Positions 37,361 through 46,218 are shown, numbered from the stretch's first letter. The stretch is 64,000 nt of DNA from DATFDN01 sp963818885 (GCA_963818885.1 CAWFTP010000003.1:620001-684000); one strand, 5' to 3'. Notes: generated by a model not told the origin, from the letters alone. Made by a program: numbers and translations.

Positions 37361-37771
37361 ATGGACGGCAGCGGGCGCGACGGCCCGGCCTGGGCCGAGG
37401 CAGGGGCCCTGTTCGAGAAAGCGATCGAGGCGACGCGCGACGCGCCGGGTGCGGACCCGTCCGCGGTGGCCGTCCGGGCCGCGTTGCTCGCCGCCTCCGC
37501 CGGATTGCGCTACTGGGGCGAGCTCGCGGCACTCTGCGCCTCGCGCAGCGGGCTCCTCGCGGGCAGCGTCGCCGCGATCGGCCGGGAGCTGCCGGAGGCG
37601 GAGCGGCGGCGGATGCTCGATGGCCTGCACGGCCTCGCGCGCGACATGGGCGATCTCGCGCTGCGCGAGGCGCATCGCTTCCAGGCCGAGCTCGACGCGC
37701 TCGCCGTGGATGTCGCGGACAAGCCGGCACCGGACGCCGCGCCGCGCCGCTACGCGCGGGCCAAGCCGTAG
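37361..37771 (+). CDS. hypothetical helical protein
   Basis: A 136-residue, Ala/Arg/Leu-rich protein with no recognised domain, no signal peptide and no membrane segment. It is predicted to be mostly alpha-helical (WAEAGALFEKAIEATRDAPG near the start, HGLARDMGDLALREAHRF near 90-110). Its TAG stop lies five bases before the TTG start of the polyprenyl synthetase gene, so the two are translationally coupled. A partner subunit or regulator of the synthetase is possible, but that is inference from position only. Confidence 0.6.
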   Translation: MDGSGRDGPAWAEAGALFEKAIEATRDAPGADPSAVAVRAALLAASAGLRYWGELAALCASRSGLLAGSVAAIGRELPEAERRRMLDGLHGLARDMGDLALREAHRFQAELDALAVDVADKPAPDAAPRRYARAKP

Positions 37772-37776
37772 CGGCA

Positions 37777-38688
37777 TTGCGTTTCGAGCCGCCGCCGGAG
37801 CGCGATTTCTCGGCCGAGCTTGCCGCCCTGCGTGCGGCGCTGGCCGAGTGGCGCAAGGCGTGCGACGCGGAGATGGCGGACGCGCTGGCATGGCAATTCG
37901 CCGATGGGGCGAAGTATTTCCGCCCGCTGACGGTGTTCGCCTGCTATCGGGCGATGGAGGGGCCGGCGACGCCGCCCGGGATCGTCGAATCCGCGCTGTT
38001 GATCGAACTGTTCCACAACGTCACGCTCGTGGTGGACGACATCGTCGATCAGTCCGACCGCAGGCGTGGACGCCTCACGCTCTACAGGAAGTTCGGCCAG
38101 CTCGGCGCGTTCATGGCCGCCGGCTACATCGTCGCGGACGGGTTCGCGCGCACCCGCTTCGATCCCGCCGTCATCGCCTTGCTCGCCGAGCTGCTCAAGC
38201 GCCTCGCGGTCGCCGAGCGCCTGCAATGGCGGCTGCGCCGCCAGCCGCTCGGCGTCGCCGACTGGCGACGGATCGCGGGCGAGGACACCGGCTCGATGTT
38301 CGAGGTCGCGGCGTGCCTGGGTGATCGCAGCCAGAGGCTGCGCCGCTTCGGCGGGCTGCTCGGCCTGCTGTATCACGGCTGCGACGACGTCGCCGACGTG
38401 CGCGGCACGACCGCGCTGGGGGGCGGCGGGTTCGACGATCTGCGCGACGGCATCCTGACCCTGCCGGCGGCGCTCGCCATTGCCGATCCCGCCATCGCCC
38501 GCGCCTTCGCCGATCCCGCCGACGCCGATCTCGGCCTGCTCGCGACCGCCTTCCGCGCCAAGCTGCCGGAGGCGGAGGCGGAGCTTGACCGTATCGCCGA
38601 AGAGGCCCGCCGCGAGGCCCGCCTCGCCCCTGACCCAGCGCCGCTGCTCACCCTGGTGGAGCGTACCCGAGCGCTGTCGGGCGCGTGA
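37777..38688 (+). CDS. polyprenyl synthetase family protein
   Basis: About 303 residues. KYFRPLTVFACYRA corresponds to the KxxRP substrate motif, VVDDIVDQSDRRRGRLT is the first Asp-rich motif (DDxxD), and YHGCDDVADV is the second. These bind Mg2+ and the allylic diphosphate. Such enzymes build C15-C50 isoprenoid chains. The usual His before the first DD is replaced by Val (VVDD rather than VHDD), so chain length or activity may differ. The start is a TTG at 37777. The upstream hypothetical gene is coupled. Confidence 0.75.
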   Translation: MRFEPPPERDFSAELAALRAALAEWRKACDAEMADALAWQFADGAKYFRPLTVFACYRAMEGPATPPGIVESALLIELFHNVTLVVDDIVDQSDRRRGRLTLYRKFGQLGAFMAAGYIVADGFARTRFDPAVIALLAELLKRLAVAERLQWRLRRQPLGVADWRRIAGEDTGSMFEVAACLGDRSQRLRRFGGLLGLLYHGCDDVADVRGTTALGGGGFDDLRDGILTLPAALAIADPAIARAFADPADADLGLLATAFRAKLPEAEAELDRIAEEARREARLAPDPAPLLTLVERTRALSGA

Positions 38689-38703
38689 GCGACCGGCGTC
38701 CTG

Positions 38704-38790
38704 TGTCCGAACCTCTGCTGTCAGTGTCCACCATGGCGTGACGCTTGCGGCCCTTGATCTTCCCGCTATCCCACGGATCCGGCTTCGCCG
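38704..38790 (-). pseudogene. IS5-type transposase fragment
   Basis: A minus-strand peptide DSGKIKGRKRHAMVDTDS matches the central strand/loop block of IS5-family (IS427/IS1031-like) DDE transposases. It is cut off on both sides. The gap 38689-39114 contains nothing else I can support. This is the scar of an older insertion next to the fuller IS5-like copy at 39115. Confidence 0.6.
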
Positions 38791-39114
38791 GGCCGAGGAC
38801 AGCCTCCGCCACCTCGCTGCGACGGGCCGCGGCGGCAGACAAGAACGATATGGGATCGCCCGTTCCGGGTCGACCAGGTCCCTTCCATGGCGTGGGTCCC
38901 GCCGGCTATGCTGCCGCCGGGCAGTCGGGGTCCGCATTCGCGGTCTCGTCATTGGTCTCGCAACCCTGACGAATCACGATTGCCCCGGCTGCCCAACCTT
39001 TCTTGCGATCATCCCGCAGGCGTTTCCATACAGCCACTTAGGCGAGCACAGGAGGCCGCGAGGTGACCAGGACAAAAAGCTTTCCCCTACCGTTCAAGTC
39101 TGTACGCGCCATTA

Positions 39115-39979
39115 GAGTCCATGCCGAATCGGTTCAGGAACGAGCCAACCGGCGCAACAGGATGATGGCGGCAGCGGCATAGAGGAAGGCCTCGGCTGAG
39201 GCGATCAGCCGCTCGACATCGCGAAGCCGGCGGCGGTTTCGTCCGAGCCGGGCGAAGAACCGTTCGACGACCCAGCGGCGCTTGTGGACTTCGAAGCCGA
39301 CCTGGTCGGCCTTCTTACGCACATTTCGATGGCGATGCTGGTAGCCGCCGCGACGCGCTCGCCGGCGTAGCCGCTATCGGCGAACGTCAGTTCGACAAAT
39401 GGGAAGCGCGGCCGGAAGGCCTGCAACAGCGGCACGGCGCCGTCGCGATCCTGGATGTCGGCCGGATGGATGTGCAGCTTGAGGGCTTGGCCATCGGTAT
39501 CCACCAGGGCATACCGTTTGCGCCCCAGGACCTTGGCGGGCCATACCCGCGTGGACCGCCGGCCTCCGCCGTCTTGACGCTCTGGCTGTCGAGCACCGCG
39601 GCGGACGGGCTGGCCGCGCCCCACCCGCTCACGATCGCGCATGACCAGGTGGTGGTTGATCGCCTCCCACGTACCGTCATCGCGGAACCGGGCGAACCAA
39701 CGATACACGGTCGAAGGTGGCGGAAAGTCGGGCGGCAGCATCTCCCAGGCGCAGCCACCGCGCAGAACATACAGCATCGCTTCGACGATGCGCCGCATCG
39801 GCCACCGACGCTTCCGCCCGCAGGCACAAGGGGGCGGCAAGAGCGGCGCCAGGATCGCCCATTCAGCGTCAGTGAGATCGCTTCCATAGCCGCGAGACAG
39901 GCGCTTATGCTGCGCCTGGGTGGTCGGGGTCCACATGAGGTGCGTCATCCAGCATGGCTTCGAACACCTGCTTGGAATC
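39115..39979 (-). mobile_element. IS5-family insertion sequence (IS1031/IS427-like), degenerate
   Basis: Transposase reading frame plus possible terminal repeats: GAGTCCATGCCG at 39115 and its inverted partner GATTCCAAGCAG ending at 39979 agree at 10 of the first 12 positions. I see no clear target duplication, so the ends are provisional. It lies between the polyprenyl synthetase and the first PEP-CTERM gene. Confidence 0.6.
39134..39936 (-). pseudogene. IS5-family transposase, frameshifted
   Basis: The gene starts at ATG 39936 with MWTPTTQAQHKRLSRGYG and SDLTDAEWAILAPLLPPP. VLDSQSVKTAEAGG and GRKRYALVDTDGQAL are in two different frames, followed by FADSGYAGERV. The C-terminal RRWVVERFFARLGRNRRRL lies in a third frame ending at 39134. 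At least three indels are needed, so the copy is probably dead or poorly sequenced. The three catalytic blocks (DSQSVK, ADSGYAG and E in VERFF) are all visible. Confidence 0.8.
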
Positions 39980-40222
39980 ACACCTTACCCGGGCATCCAA
40001 CCCGTCACGCCGACCATTCCGCATTGATTCCGAAATGGCCTCTCAGGTAGCATCAACGGGCAAGAGCAGTGAACTCGCGGCTCCCGGGCAAAACGCATTT
40101 TACTGCCCGGCCGAGAATCCTGGGCTGCTTGCTTATTGTCAACACGCATTCGTTACGATTATCCGCCTCACCGCTGCGTTACGCTCCCTCATAAGGGACC
40201 AAGAGTGGAACCAGTGCGCGGA

Positions 40223-40903
40223 ATGATGATGGTTGGCGCCGTGCTGCTGGCGCTCGGCGCCGCGCAAACGGCAAAAGCCGATAGCTACACAGAGACAGCG
40301 ATCGGCGTCGATCTCCAGTTCGGTCAGCTTCCACAATTCGACGATCAGCTTGGCACACTTCAAGGAATCTCATACACGGCAAACCTGTACGTTACGCAAT
40401 CGTACTACCCGAATCAGGCGTTGCCGCCACCAAGCATTCCCGTCGATTATTCGGTCGACGTCGAGTTTCCCGGGACCGTGTTTTCGGAGGCCGGAACGGT
40501 CGAGCTTCCCTTCGCCCAAGGAGGGTACGACACCGGGGTCGCTGAAGGCAGCATCATCTCGTACAGCTACGCGGGCGACATTCCGGTGGCGCTTTACGAT
40601 GCCATGGTCGCGGGCGGAGACTTTGACGCGAGGGGCGGCGCCGAGATGGCAATCGACCTGCCCTGCCAAGCCTGTTTTACATGGGAGGGCGGCCCCGACG
40701 TCTACCTGGACGTGGGGCTCAACTTCACCTACGATGCACCAGAACCTTCGACTATACTTCTAATCATTGCCGGTCTTCTTGGAACAGCCTCCGTCCGGCG
40801 GCGCTACGGCGTCACGACCCTCGGCAATTATATACTTGACGTAGCTGGCTCCGATGCGACACAAGAGCCGCGACAGGCCGGCGCTCCGCTGACGGGAACG
40901 TGA
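40223..40903 (+). CDS. PEP-CTERM sorting-domain protein 1
   Basis: A secreted protein of about 226 residues with a signal peptide (MMMVGAVLLALGAAQTAKAD). Its C-terminus has PEPSTILLIIAGLLG followed by RRR, the PEP-CTERM signal used by exosortase for cell-surface sorting. The core has no recognised enzyme motif. The natural last codons have been replaced. From 40823 the frame reads into the terminal repeat of an IS1595-type element (NYILDV and so on). Removing the element restores a short tail ending AAG AAA TAG at 44488-44493. The polysaccharide genes at 3.6-8.7 kb fit an exosortase-type organism. The start could also be GTG 40214. Confidence 0.75.
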   Translation: MMMVGAVLLALGAAQTAKADSYTETAIGVDLQFGQLPQFDDQLGTLQGISYTANLYVTQSYYPNQALPPPSIPVDYSVDVEFPGTVFSEAGTVELPFAQGGYDTGVAEGSIISYSYAGDIPVALYDAMVAGGDFDARGGAEMAIDLPCQACFTWEGGPDVYLDVGLNFTYDAPEPSTILLIIAGLLGTASVRRRYGVTTLGNYILDVAGSDATQEPRQAGAPLTGT

Positions 40904-40992
40904 ACGATAATCCACTTGTACAGCGCGGACCGATGTGCTTACGCTACGTTGTGTGTGGAGGGTACGCCCTTCCCAGCCGTAACGGAGTTACT

Positions 40993-41071
40993 CCCGTGGT
41001 CCGAAGCCACTGCCCAAGGCAGTGAGACCCGTCAGAAGACGGTGGGGCTTAATGGCCCCTAGGACCACGGG
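40993..41071 (-). ncRNA. candidate four-way-junction structured RNA by DUF3800
   Basis: A 10-bp perfect outer stem (40993-41002 with 41062-41071) encloses three hairpins: a 7-bp stem with a 3-base loop (41008-41024), a 5-bp stem with a 4-base loop (41029-41042), and a 5-bp stem with a 6-base loop (41044-41059). Total 79 nt. The fold works on either strand, but the DUF3800 gene (minus) ends inside it with its TAG at 41061-41059. Rfam holds several motifs named after DUF3800, as I recall. Whether this is one of them I cannot check. There is no poly-U tract. Confidence 0.6.
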
Positions 41072-41764
41072 ACGCCGGATCGTCTCAGTTGACGGTGCCA
41101 GATCGTGAACCTTCCCGCCATAGGCGTGTCCCTCATCACGTCGCGTACATTCGCGAGAGATAAAATCCGATCCGACAGGTGACATTTTGCCGGGGATGCA
41201 TTGGGTTGGTGCCTGTGGCTATTGAGATGGAAAGCCACGGCGCCAAGGAGAATATCCACGATTTGCAAGCAAGCACAGGTGTCAGAATCGCGGAAATGGA
41301 CGCGTCTGTAGGGCCAATCACGACCGGGATGCATTTTTCTGATTCCGTGGTTGAGGATATTCCTCAAATCGTGCGTTGAACTTGAGGTGTTGCGCCGATC
41401 AAGATACACATGGAACATTCCTGAGCGATTTAGTCGGCCAAACTTTTGGCAAAGCTGGTATATCTCCTTGTTGAATCCCACTTCTCGCGAGCCGCGGTTG
41501 AAGAGGCCGTGGCGCTGTAGGGAGGTGTCTACAACTAGGCAGTGGAACTCGACGCGATGCGCGGTTCCTAAGCGCCTGAAAACGGCATCTACCACTCGCG
41601 TATAAGCGGTCAGTTTGGCGGGCGAGACCTTAGTCCATGCCAGCTCTCCGAAGGGCAGCTCGGGAAAGCGGGCGCCGGAAATGACGGCTTCGAATGTCCC
41701 GACCTCACGAGTCGGTATGGTTAGGCCGCCAAAGCGCGGTCGCGTCCCTCTGAGTGGTGTAGGA

Positions 41765-41832
41765 GCTGTGGGTAACTGGCCCGCCCGCACGACCGCCAAG
41801 AGTCTGGGGCGGGCGGGCCAGTTATCCACAGC
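41765..41832 (+). repeat. subterminal 24-bp inverted repeat in IS256 copy 1
   Basis: Arms 41765-41788 and 41809-41832 pair over 24 positions with one G-T mismatch and a 20-base loop. The same hairpin is at 44813-44880 in copy 2. It lies between the left end and the transposase start. In other insertion sequences such structures block transcription or translation entering from outside (inference). Confidence 0.85.
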
Positions 41833-41900
41833 GGTGGTCATCGCGGGTCTCCGATAGGGTTTGGGTTGCTGAACCTGGACCGGAACGGAGACCGCAAGCG

Positions 41901-43100
41901 ATGACCGAGGACATGATGGACCTTCGTGCCCTGCTGGAGAAGCACACTGACGCCGACATGCTGCGTGACATGATCGGCTTTGCCGCCCGGCGGCTGATGG
42001 AGCTGGAGGTCGAGACGCTGACCGGCGCGGGCCATGGTGAGCGCAGCCCGGAGCGGATCAATCAGCGCAACGGCTATCGCGAGCGCGACTGGGAGACCCG
42101 CGCCGGGACCGTCGAGCTACGTATCCCGAAACTGCGCAAAGGCAGCTATTTTCCGGCCTTTCTGGAGCCCCGTCGGATGGCCGAGAAGGCGCTGACCGCG
42201 GTGATCCAGGAGGCCTATATCGGGGGTATTTCGACCCGCTCGGTTGACGACCTGGTCAAAGCCCTTGGCATGGGCGGCATCTCCAAAAGCCAGGTGAGCC
42301 GGCTGTGCGGGGAGATCGACGAAAAGGTCGCGCACTTCCTGCATCGCCCGCTGGAAGGCGACTGGCCGTATCTGTGGCTTGATGCGACCTATCTGAAGGT
42401 GCGTCAGAGCGGACGCATCGTCTCGGTTGCCGCGATCGTTGCCATCGGCGTTAACAGTGACGGCCGGCGCGAAGTGCTCGGCCTCGAGATCGGCGCATCC
42501 GAGGCCGAGACATTCTGGACCGAGTTCCTGCGCGAGCTGGCCCGGCGTGGCCTGCGCGGCGTCAAGCTCGTGGTGTCAGATGCGCATGAGGGTCTCAAGG
42601 CGGCGGCCGCCAGGGTGCTCAATGCCACTTGGCAGCGCTGCCGGGTGCACTTCATGCGCAATGTTCTCGCGCATGCCGGCAAACAGGGGCGCCGGGTTGT
42701 CGCCGCCTTCATCGCCACGGCCTTTGCCCAGGACGATGCCGCTGCCGCCCGTGCCCAATGGCGGCAGGTGGCGGACCAGCTCCGCCCGCGGGTGCCGAAA
42801 CTGGCGGTGATGATGGACAACGCGGAAGCCGACGTGTTGGCCTATATGAGCTTCCCACCGGCACATCGGCTGAAGCTGCACTCGACCAATCCGATCGAGC
42901 GGCTCAACGGCGAGATCAAGCGGCGCACGGATGTGGTCGGGATCTTCCCGAACGAGCAGGCCATCATCCGCCTGGTCGGCGCCATCCTGCTCGAACAGAA
43001 CGATGAGTGGATGGTGCAGCGTGCCCGCTACATGACCCTGGAAACCATCGCTCCGGTGAGCGATGATCCCATGGTCGGACTGCCAGCCATGGCGGCCTGA
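41901..43100 (+). CDS. IS256-family (Mutator-type) transposase, copy 1
   Basis: A 399-residue DDE transposase. The N-terminal half has ERINQRNGYRERDWETRAGT. Catalytic blocks are LDATYLKVRQ (first Asp), VVSDAHEGLKAA (second Asp) and STNPIERLNGEIKRR (Glu). A strong ATG at 41901 is preceded by GGAGACC. Its amino-acid sequence is identical to the copy at 44949, suggesting recent transposition. Confidence 0.95.
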   Translation: MTEDMMDLRALLEKHTDADMLRDMIGFAARRLMELEVETLTGAGHGERSPERINQRNGYRERDWETRAGTVELRIPKLRKGSYFPAFLEPRRMAEKALTAVIQEAYIGGISTRSVDDLVKALGMGGISKSQVSRLCGEIDEKVAHFLHRPLEGDWPYLWLDATYLKVRQSGRIVSVAAIVAIGVNSDGRREVLGLEIGASEAETFWTEFLRELARRGLRGVKLVVSDAHEGLKAAAARVLNATWQRCRVHFMRNVLAHAGKQGRRVVAAFIATAFAQDDAAAARAQWRQVADQLRPRVPKLAVMMDNAEADVLAYMSFPPAHRLKLHSTNPIERLNGEIKRRTDVVGIFPNEQAIIRLVGAILLEQNDEWMVQRARYMTLETIAPVSDDPMVGLPAMAA

Positions 43101-43274
43101 GCCTGACGACCAACCCGGTCGGAGACCGCAATCACCCCGCGGCTCCTACACCACGCCCGGGGACACGATCCCAAGCGCGAGGAAACGATGCTTGGTCTGG
43201 CTACTCTCATCGATGTAGATGTCGTGCAAGAACTTAGGATCAGGTGCGACGCGAGCCATTCCGGAGACCTTCTA

Positions 43275-43484
43275 ATGGGCCGAACAAAGTCCACCCCGCC
43301 AGGGCAGCCTACAGCCCCACCACGCGGGGAGACATACCCAGACGGAGAGACAAGCAAGCGACGCGATGATGCGCTGCGCCGCGCCCTGAGTACGCCACCG
43401 CAGCCGAGGCAAACGAAAAAGCGTCCCGCTAAGAAGACTTCTCCCGCCGCCGCTTCCACCGGAAGGAAGCGCCCTTCCGTTTAG
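43275..43484 (+). CDS. small basic protein carried by the IS1595-type element
   Basis: A 69-residue, Lys/Arg/Pro-rich protein (MGRTKSTPPGQPTAPPRGET, then DDALRRALSTPPQPRQTKKR). GGAG lies 9 bases before the ATG at 43275. Similar short proteins with an ALxxALxTPPxP block accompany some mobile elements, as I recall. The gene begins 16 bases from the divergent DUF3800 start and its end overlaps the transposase stop by four bases. Function unknown; it might bind nucleic acid given its charge. Confidence 0.5.
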   Translation: MGRTKSTPPGQPTAPPRGETYPDGETSKRRDDALRRALSTPPQPRQTKKRPAKKTSPAAASTGRKRPSV

Positions 43485-44398
43485 GCCTGGACCGCTGAAC
43501 GAGGCCCTCGGTACTCCAACCGCTTGCCTTCCGCGCCCTTCATCGCAAGCCGAGCGCGCTCCATGTCGCTGATCTTGCGATGATTGCGGCGGAAATCGAA
43601 TTCGACCAGATAGCGGCCAAGGTGAGCTTCCGAGACGTGGTGATACACGCCATAGATGCCGCGCTTGAAGATCGAAAAGGCGTTCTCTGCGGTGTTGGTG
43701 TGGATGAAGCCTCCGTGCCGAGCATATTCCTCGATTGAGTGGTTGACGGTGCCGTGGCCTGCGAAGCCACGCGTCATGCCCGGATAGACAGGGCTTTCGT
43801 CCGTCATGATCCAGGAAGCCGGGGCGATATGCTCCACCAGGATCGGGCGAAGATTTTGCGCCGTGACGTTCGCGACGTGGAAGCTGCGCACATCGCCGTC
43901 CCGCTCGACCAATGCCACCACAGCTTCCTTGTTCGGGATTTTGCCCTTCCGGTTGCGGGCCTTGCCGCCGACATAGGTCTCATCGGCTTCGACTACCTTG
44001 TTCGCGCCGCCGATCGGACCGGAGTGAACCGGCTTCATCGCTTCCCTGATCCGATGCGCCATGAACCATGCGGACTTGTAGGTAATGCCGAGCATCCGGC
44101 CGAGCTGGTGCGCCGACATGCCCTTCTTGCTTGCCGCCATGAGGTGAAAGCCGAGAACACATTTGGCGAGCGGGATGTGCGAGCGCTCCATGACGGAACC
44201 GACCGTGACAGTGAAGTTCTCCCGGCAGGAATTGCACTGGATCAGGCCGGGCCGATGCGACTGGCCCTCTAGGCGTCGGACATTCTCCGTCTCGCCGCAG
44301 TGCGGGCAGTAGGGACCGTTTGGCCAGCGGATCGCCTCTAGGTGAGCGCGGGCCGCATCCTCATCGTGGAAAATCGGGTCTGTGAGATCGGTCGGCAT
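43481..44398 (-). CDS. IS1595-family transposase
   Basis: A 305-residue enzyme of the ISXO2/IS1595 group. An N-terminal zinc ribbon (CPHCGETENV and CNSCRENF) is followed by a helix-turn-helix-like segment (GMSAHQLGRMLGITYKSAWF). The DDE-type catalytic domain has ADETYVGGKARNRKG (first Asp), a MTDESPVYPG block (second Asp) and HTNTAENAFSIFKRGI. It is intact with a normal length and starts 65 bases inside the right terminal repeat. Confidence 0.95.
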   Translation of the reverse strand: MPTDLTDPIFHDEDAARAHLEAIRWPNGPYCPHCGETENVRRLEGQSHRPGLIQCNSCRENFTVTVGSVMERSHIPLAKCVLGFHLMAASKKGMSAHQLGRMLGITYKSAWFMAHRIREAMKPVHSGPIGGANKVVEADETYVGGKARNRKGKIPNKEAVVALVERDGDVRSFHVANVTAQNLRPILVEHIAPASWIMTDESPVYPGMTRGFAGHGTVNHSIEEYARHGGFIHTNTAENAFSIFKRGIYGVYHHVSEAHLGRYLVEFDFRRNHRKISDMERARLAMKGAEGKRLEYRGPRSAVQA

Positions 44399-44785
44399 GC
44401 CGGGCTTCCTTTTCGAGCCGGATCATGCCGGAAGCGGGCCGCTACGTCAAGTATATAATTGCCCGACCCTCGCTTGCTTCCATGGCAAGAAATAGGAGGG
44501 AGGGAGATGAACAAGCTCTGGTTCGGCGCACTCGCTGCAGCAACCACGATGGCGCAGGCGCCTCTGGTACGCGCTGACGTGGTGTATCAGCTTTACGTCA
44601 CAAGCGAGTTTGACGCATCGCCACCACGAGCTGCGATGGACCTACCACCCCTGATTGCCTCCGTGACGATTACGGACGCAGTTTATCGCCAGGGTTTTTT
44701 AGGCGGGACTTGTGAGACGGAGGACTATGACGGTGCTCCGACGATCTGCAATCTTGGCACGAACCCCTTCGTCCTCGGCGCACCG

Positions 44786-46218
44786 GGTCGCGTCCCTCTG
44801 AGTGGTGTAGGAGCTGTGGGTAACTGGCCCGCCCGCACGACCGCCAAGAGTCTGGGGCGGGCGGGCCAGTTATCCACAGCGGTGGTCATCGCGGGTCTCC
44901 GATAGGGTTTGGGTTGCTGAACCTGGACCGGAACGGAGACCGCAAGCGATGACCGAGGACATGATGGACCTTCGTGCCCTGCTGGAGAAGCACACTGACG
45001 CCGACATGCTGCGTGACATGATCGGCTTTGCCGCCCGGCGGCTGATGGAGCTGGAGGTCGAGACGCTGACCGGCGCGGGCCATGGTGAGCGCAGCCCGGA
45101 GCGGATCAATCAGCGCAACGGCTATCGCGAGCGCGACTGGGAGACCCGCGCCGGGACCGTCGAGCTACGTATCCCGAAACTGCGCAAAGGCAGCTATTTT
45201 CCGGCCTTTCTGGAGCCCCGTCGGATGGCCGAGAAGGCGCTGACCGCGGTGATCCAGGAGGCCTATATCGGGGGTATTTCGACCCGCTCGGTTGACGACC
45301 TGGTCAAAGCCCTTGGCATGGGCGGCATCTCCAAAAGCCAGGTGAGCCGGCTGTGCGGGGAGATCGACGAAAAGGTCGCGCACTTCCTGCATCGCCCGCT
45401 GGAAGGCGACTGGCCGTATCTGTGGCTTGATGCGACCTATCTGAAGGTGCGTCAGAGCGGACGCATCGTCTCGGTTGCCGCGATCGTTGCCATCGGCGTT
45501 AACAGTGACGGCCGGCGCGAAGTGCTCGGCCTCGAGATCGGCGCATCCGAGGCCGAGACATTCTGGACCGAGTTCCTGCGCGAGCTGGCCCGGCGTGGCC
45601 TGCGCGGCGTCAAGCTCGTGGTGTCAGATGCGCATGAGGGTCTCAAGGCGGCGGCCGCCAGGGTGCTCAATGCCACTTGGCAGCGCTGCCGGGTGCACTT
45701 CATGCGCAATGTTCTCGCGCATGCCGGCAAACAGGGGCGCCGGGTTGTCGCCGCCTTCATCGCCACGGCCTTTGCCCAGGACGATGCCGCTGCCGCCCGT
45801 GCCCAATGGCGGCAGGTGGCGGACCAGCTCCGCCCGCGGGTGCCGAAACTGGCGGTGATGATGGACAACGCGGAAGCCGACGTGTTGGCCTATATGAGCT
45901 TCCCACCGGCACATCGGCTGAAGCTGCACTCGACCAATCCGATCGAGCGGCTCAACGGCGAGATCAAGCGGCGCACGGATGTGGTCGGGATCTTCCCGAA
46001 CGAGCAGGCCATCATCCGCCTGGTCGGCGCCATCCTGCTCGAACAGAACGATGAGTGGATGGTGCAGCGTGCCCGCTACATGACCCTGGAAACCATCGCT
46101 CCGGTGAGCGATGATCCCATGGTCGGACTGCCAGCCATGGCGGCCTGAGCCTGACGACCAACCCGGTCGGAGACCGCAATCACCCCGCGGCTCCTACACC
46201 ACGCCCGGGGACACGATC
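44786..46218 (+). mobile_element. IS256-family insertion sequence, copy 2
   Basis: A second 1,433-bp copy, in the same orientation as copy 1, with a perfect 8-bp target duplication GCGCACCG at 44778-44785 and 46219-46226. It carries the same ends, subterminal hairpin (44813-44880) and transposase. It splits the second PEP-CTERM gene. Confidence 0.96.
44949..46148 (+). CDS. IS256-family (Mutator-type) transposase, copy 2
   Basis: A 399-residue transposase identical in amino-acid sequence to copy 1, with all three catalytic blocks (LDATYLKV, VVSDAHEGLKAA and NPIERLNGEIKRR). ATG 44949 is preceded by GGAGACC. The two copies differ in flanking target sites, so each transposed on its own rather than as the arms of a composite transposon. 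Confidence 0.95.
   Translation: MTEDMMDLRALLEKHTDADMLRDMIGFAARRLMELEVETLTGAGHGERSPERINQRNGYRERDWETRAGTVELRIPKLRKGSYFPAFLEPRRMAEKALTAVIQEAYIGGISTRSVDDLVKALGMGGISKSQVSRLCGEIDEKVAHFLHRPLEGDWPYLWLDATYLKVRQSGRIVSVAAIVAIGVNSDGRREVLGLEIGASEAETFWTEFLRELARRGLRGVKLVVSDAHEGLKAAAARVLNATWQRCRVHFMRNVLAHAGKQGRRVVAAFIATAFAQDDAAAARAQWRQVADQLRPRVPKLAVMMDNAEADVLAYMSFPPAHRLKLHSTNPIERLNGEIKRRTDVVGIFPNEQAIIRLVGAILLEQNDEWMVQRARYMTLETIAPVSDDPMVGLPAMAA

Larger units (their letters stand above)
41738..43170 (+). mobile_element. IS256-family insertion sequence, copy 1
   Basis: A 1,433-bp element with imperfect 29-bp ends (GGTCGCGTCCCTCTGAGTGG and its partner at 43142-43170, about 22 of 29 matching). Flanking 8-mers are CAAAGCGC (41730-41737) and CCAAGCGC (43171-43178), one mismatch. 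It is the same length as copy 2 at 44786. It lies inside the DUF3800 gene of the IS1595-type element. Confidence 0.95.
41059..43259 (-). pseudogene. DUF3800 protein, split by an IS256-type element
   Basis: The start is ATG 43259, reading MARVAPDPKFLHDIYIDESS up to 43171. The IS256-type copy (41738-43170) intervenes. Joining at the duplication gives an unbroken frame LALGGLTIPTREVG and on to LQIVDILLGAVAF and TAG at 41059. The DESSQ and Q(I/L)VD motifs belong to DUF3800, a putative RNase-H-like nuclease family of unknown role that is common on mobile elements. The interrupted gene now has a false N-terminus from IS sequence (from 41841). Confidence 0.85.
40823..44463. mobile_element. IS1595-type element with passenger genes, carrying an IS256 insertion
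   Basis: Perfect 23-bp terminal inverted repeats start GGCAATTATATACTTGACG at 40823-40845 and end at 44441-44463. An 8-bp target duplication CGACCCTC flanks it at 40815-40822 and 44464-44471. After removing the IS256-type copy and its duplication, the element is about 2.2 kb. It holds a structured RNA-like region, DUF3800 (minus), a small basic protein (plus) and the transposase (minus). Passenger genes are known in some IS1595 subgroups. Ends and duplication are perfect, so insertion was probably recent. Confidence 0.95.

Noticed and set aside
38480..39115. A 211-residue plus-strand frame after the synthetase
   Set aside because: Begins inside the synthetase gene, runs across an IS5 scar and has no ribosome site or motif.
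40993..41071. Intrinsic terminator
   Set aside because: Three inner hairpins within a closed 10-bp stem and no T-run on either side.
41738..46218. Composite transposon flanked by the two IS256 copies
   Set aside because: Each copy has its own target duplication and the right end of the IS1595-type element lies between them, so the copies moved independently.
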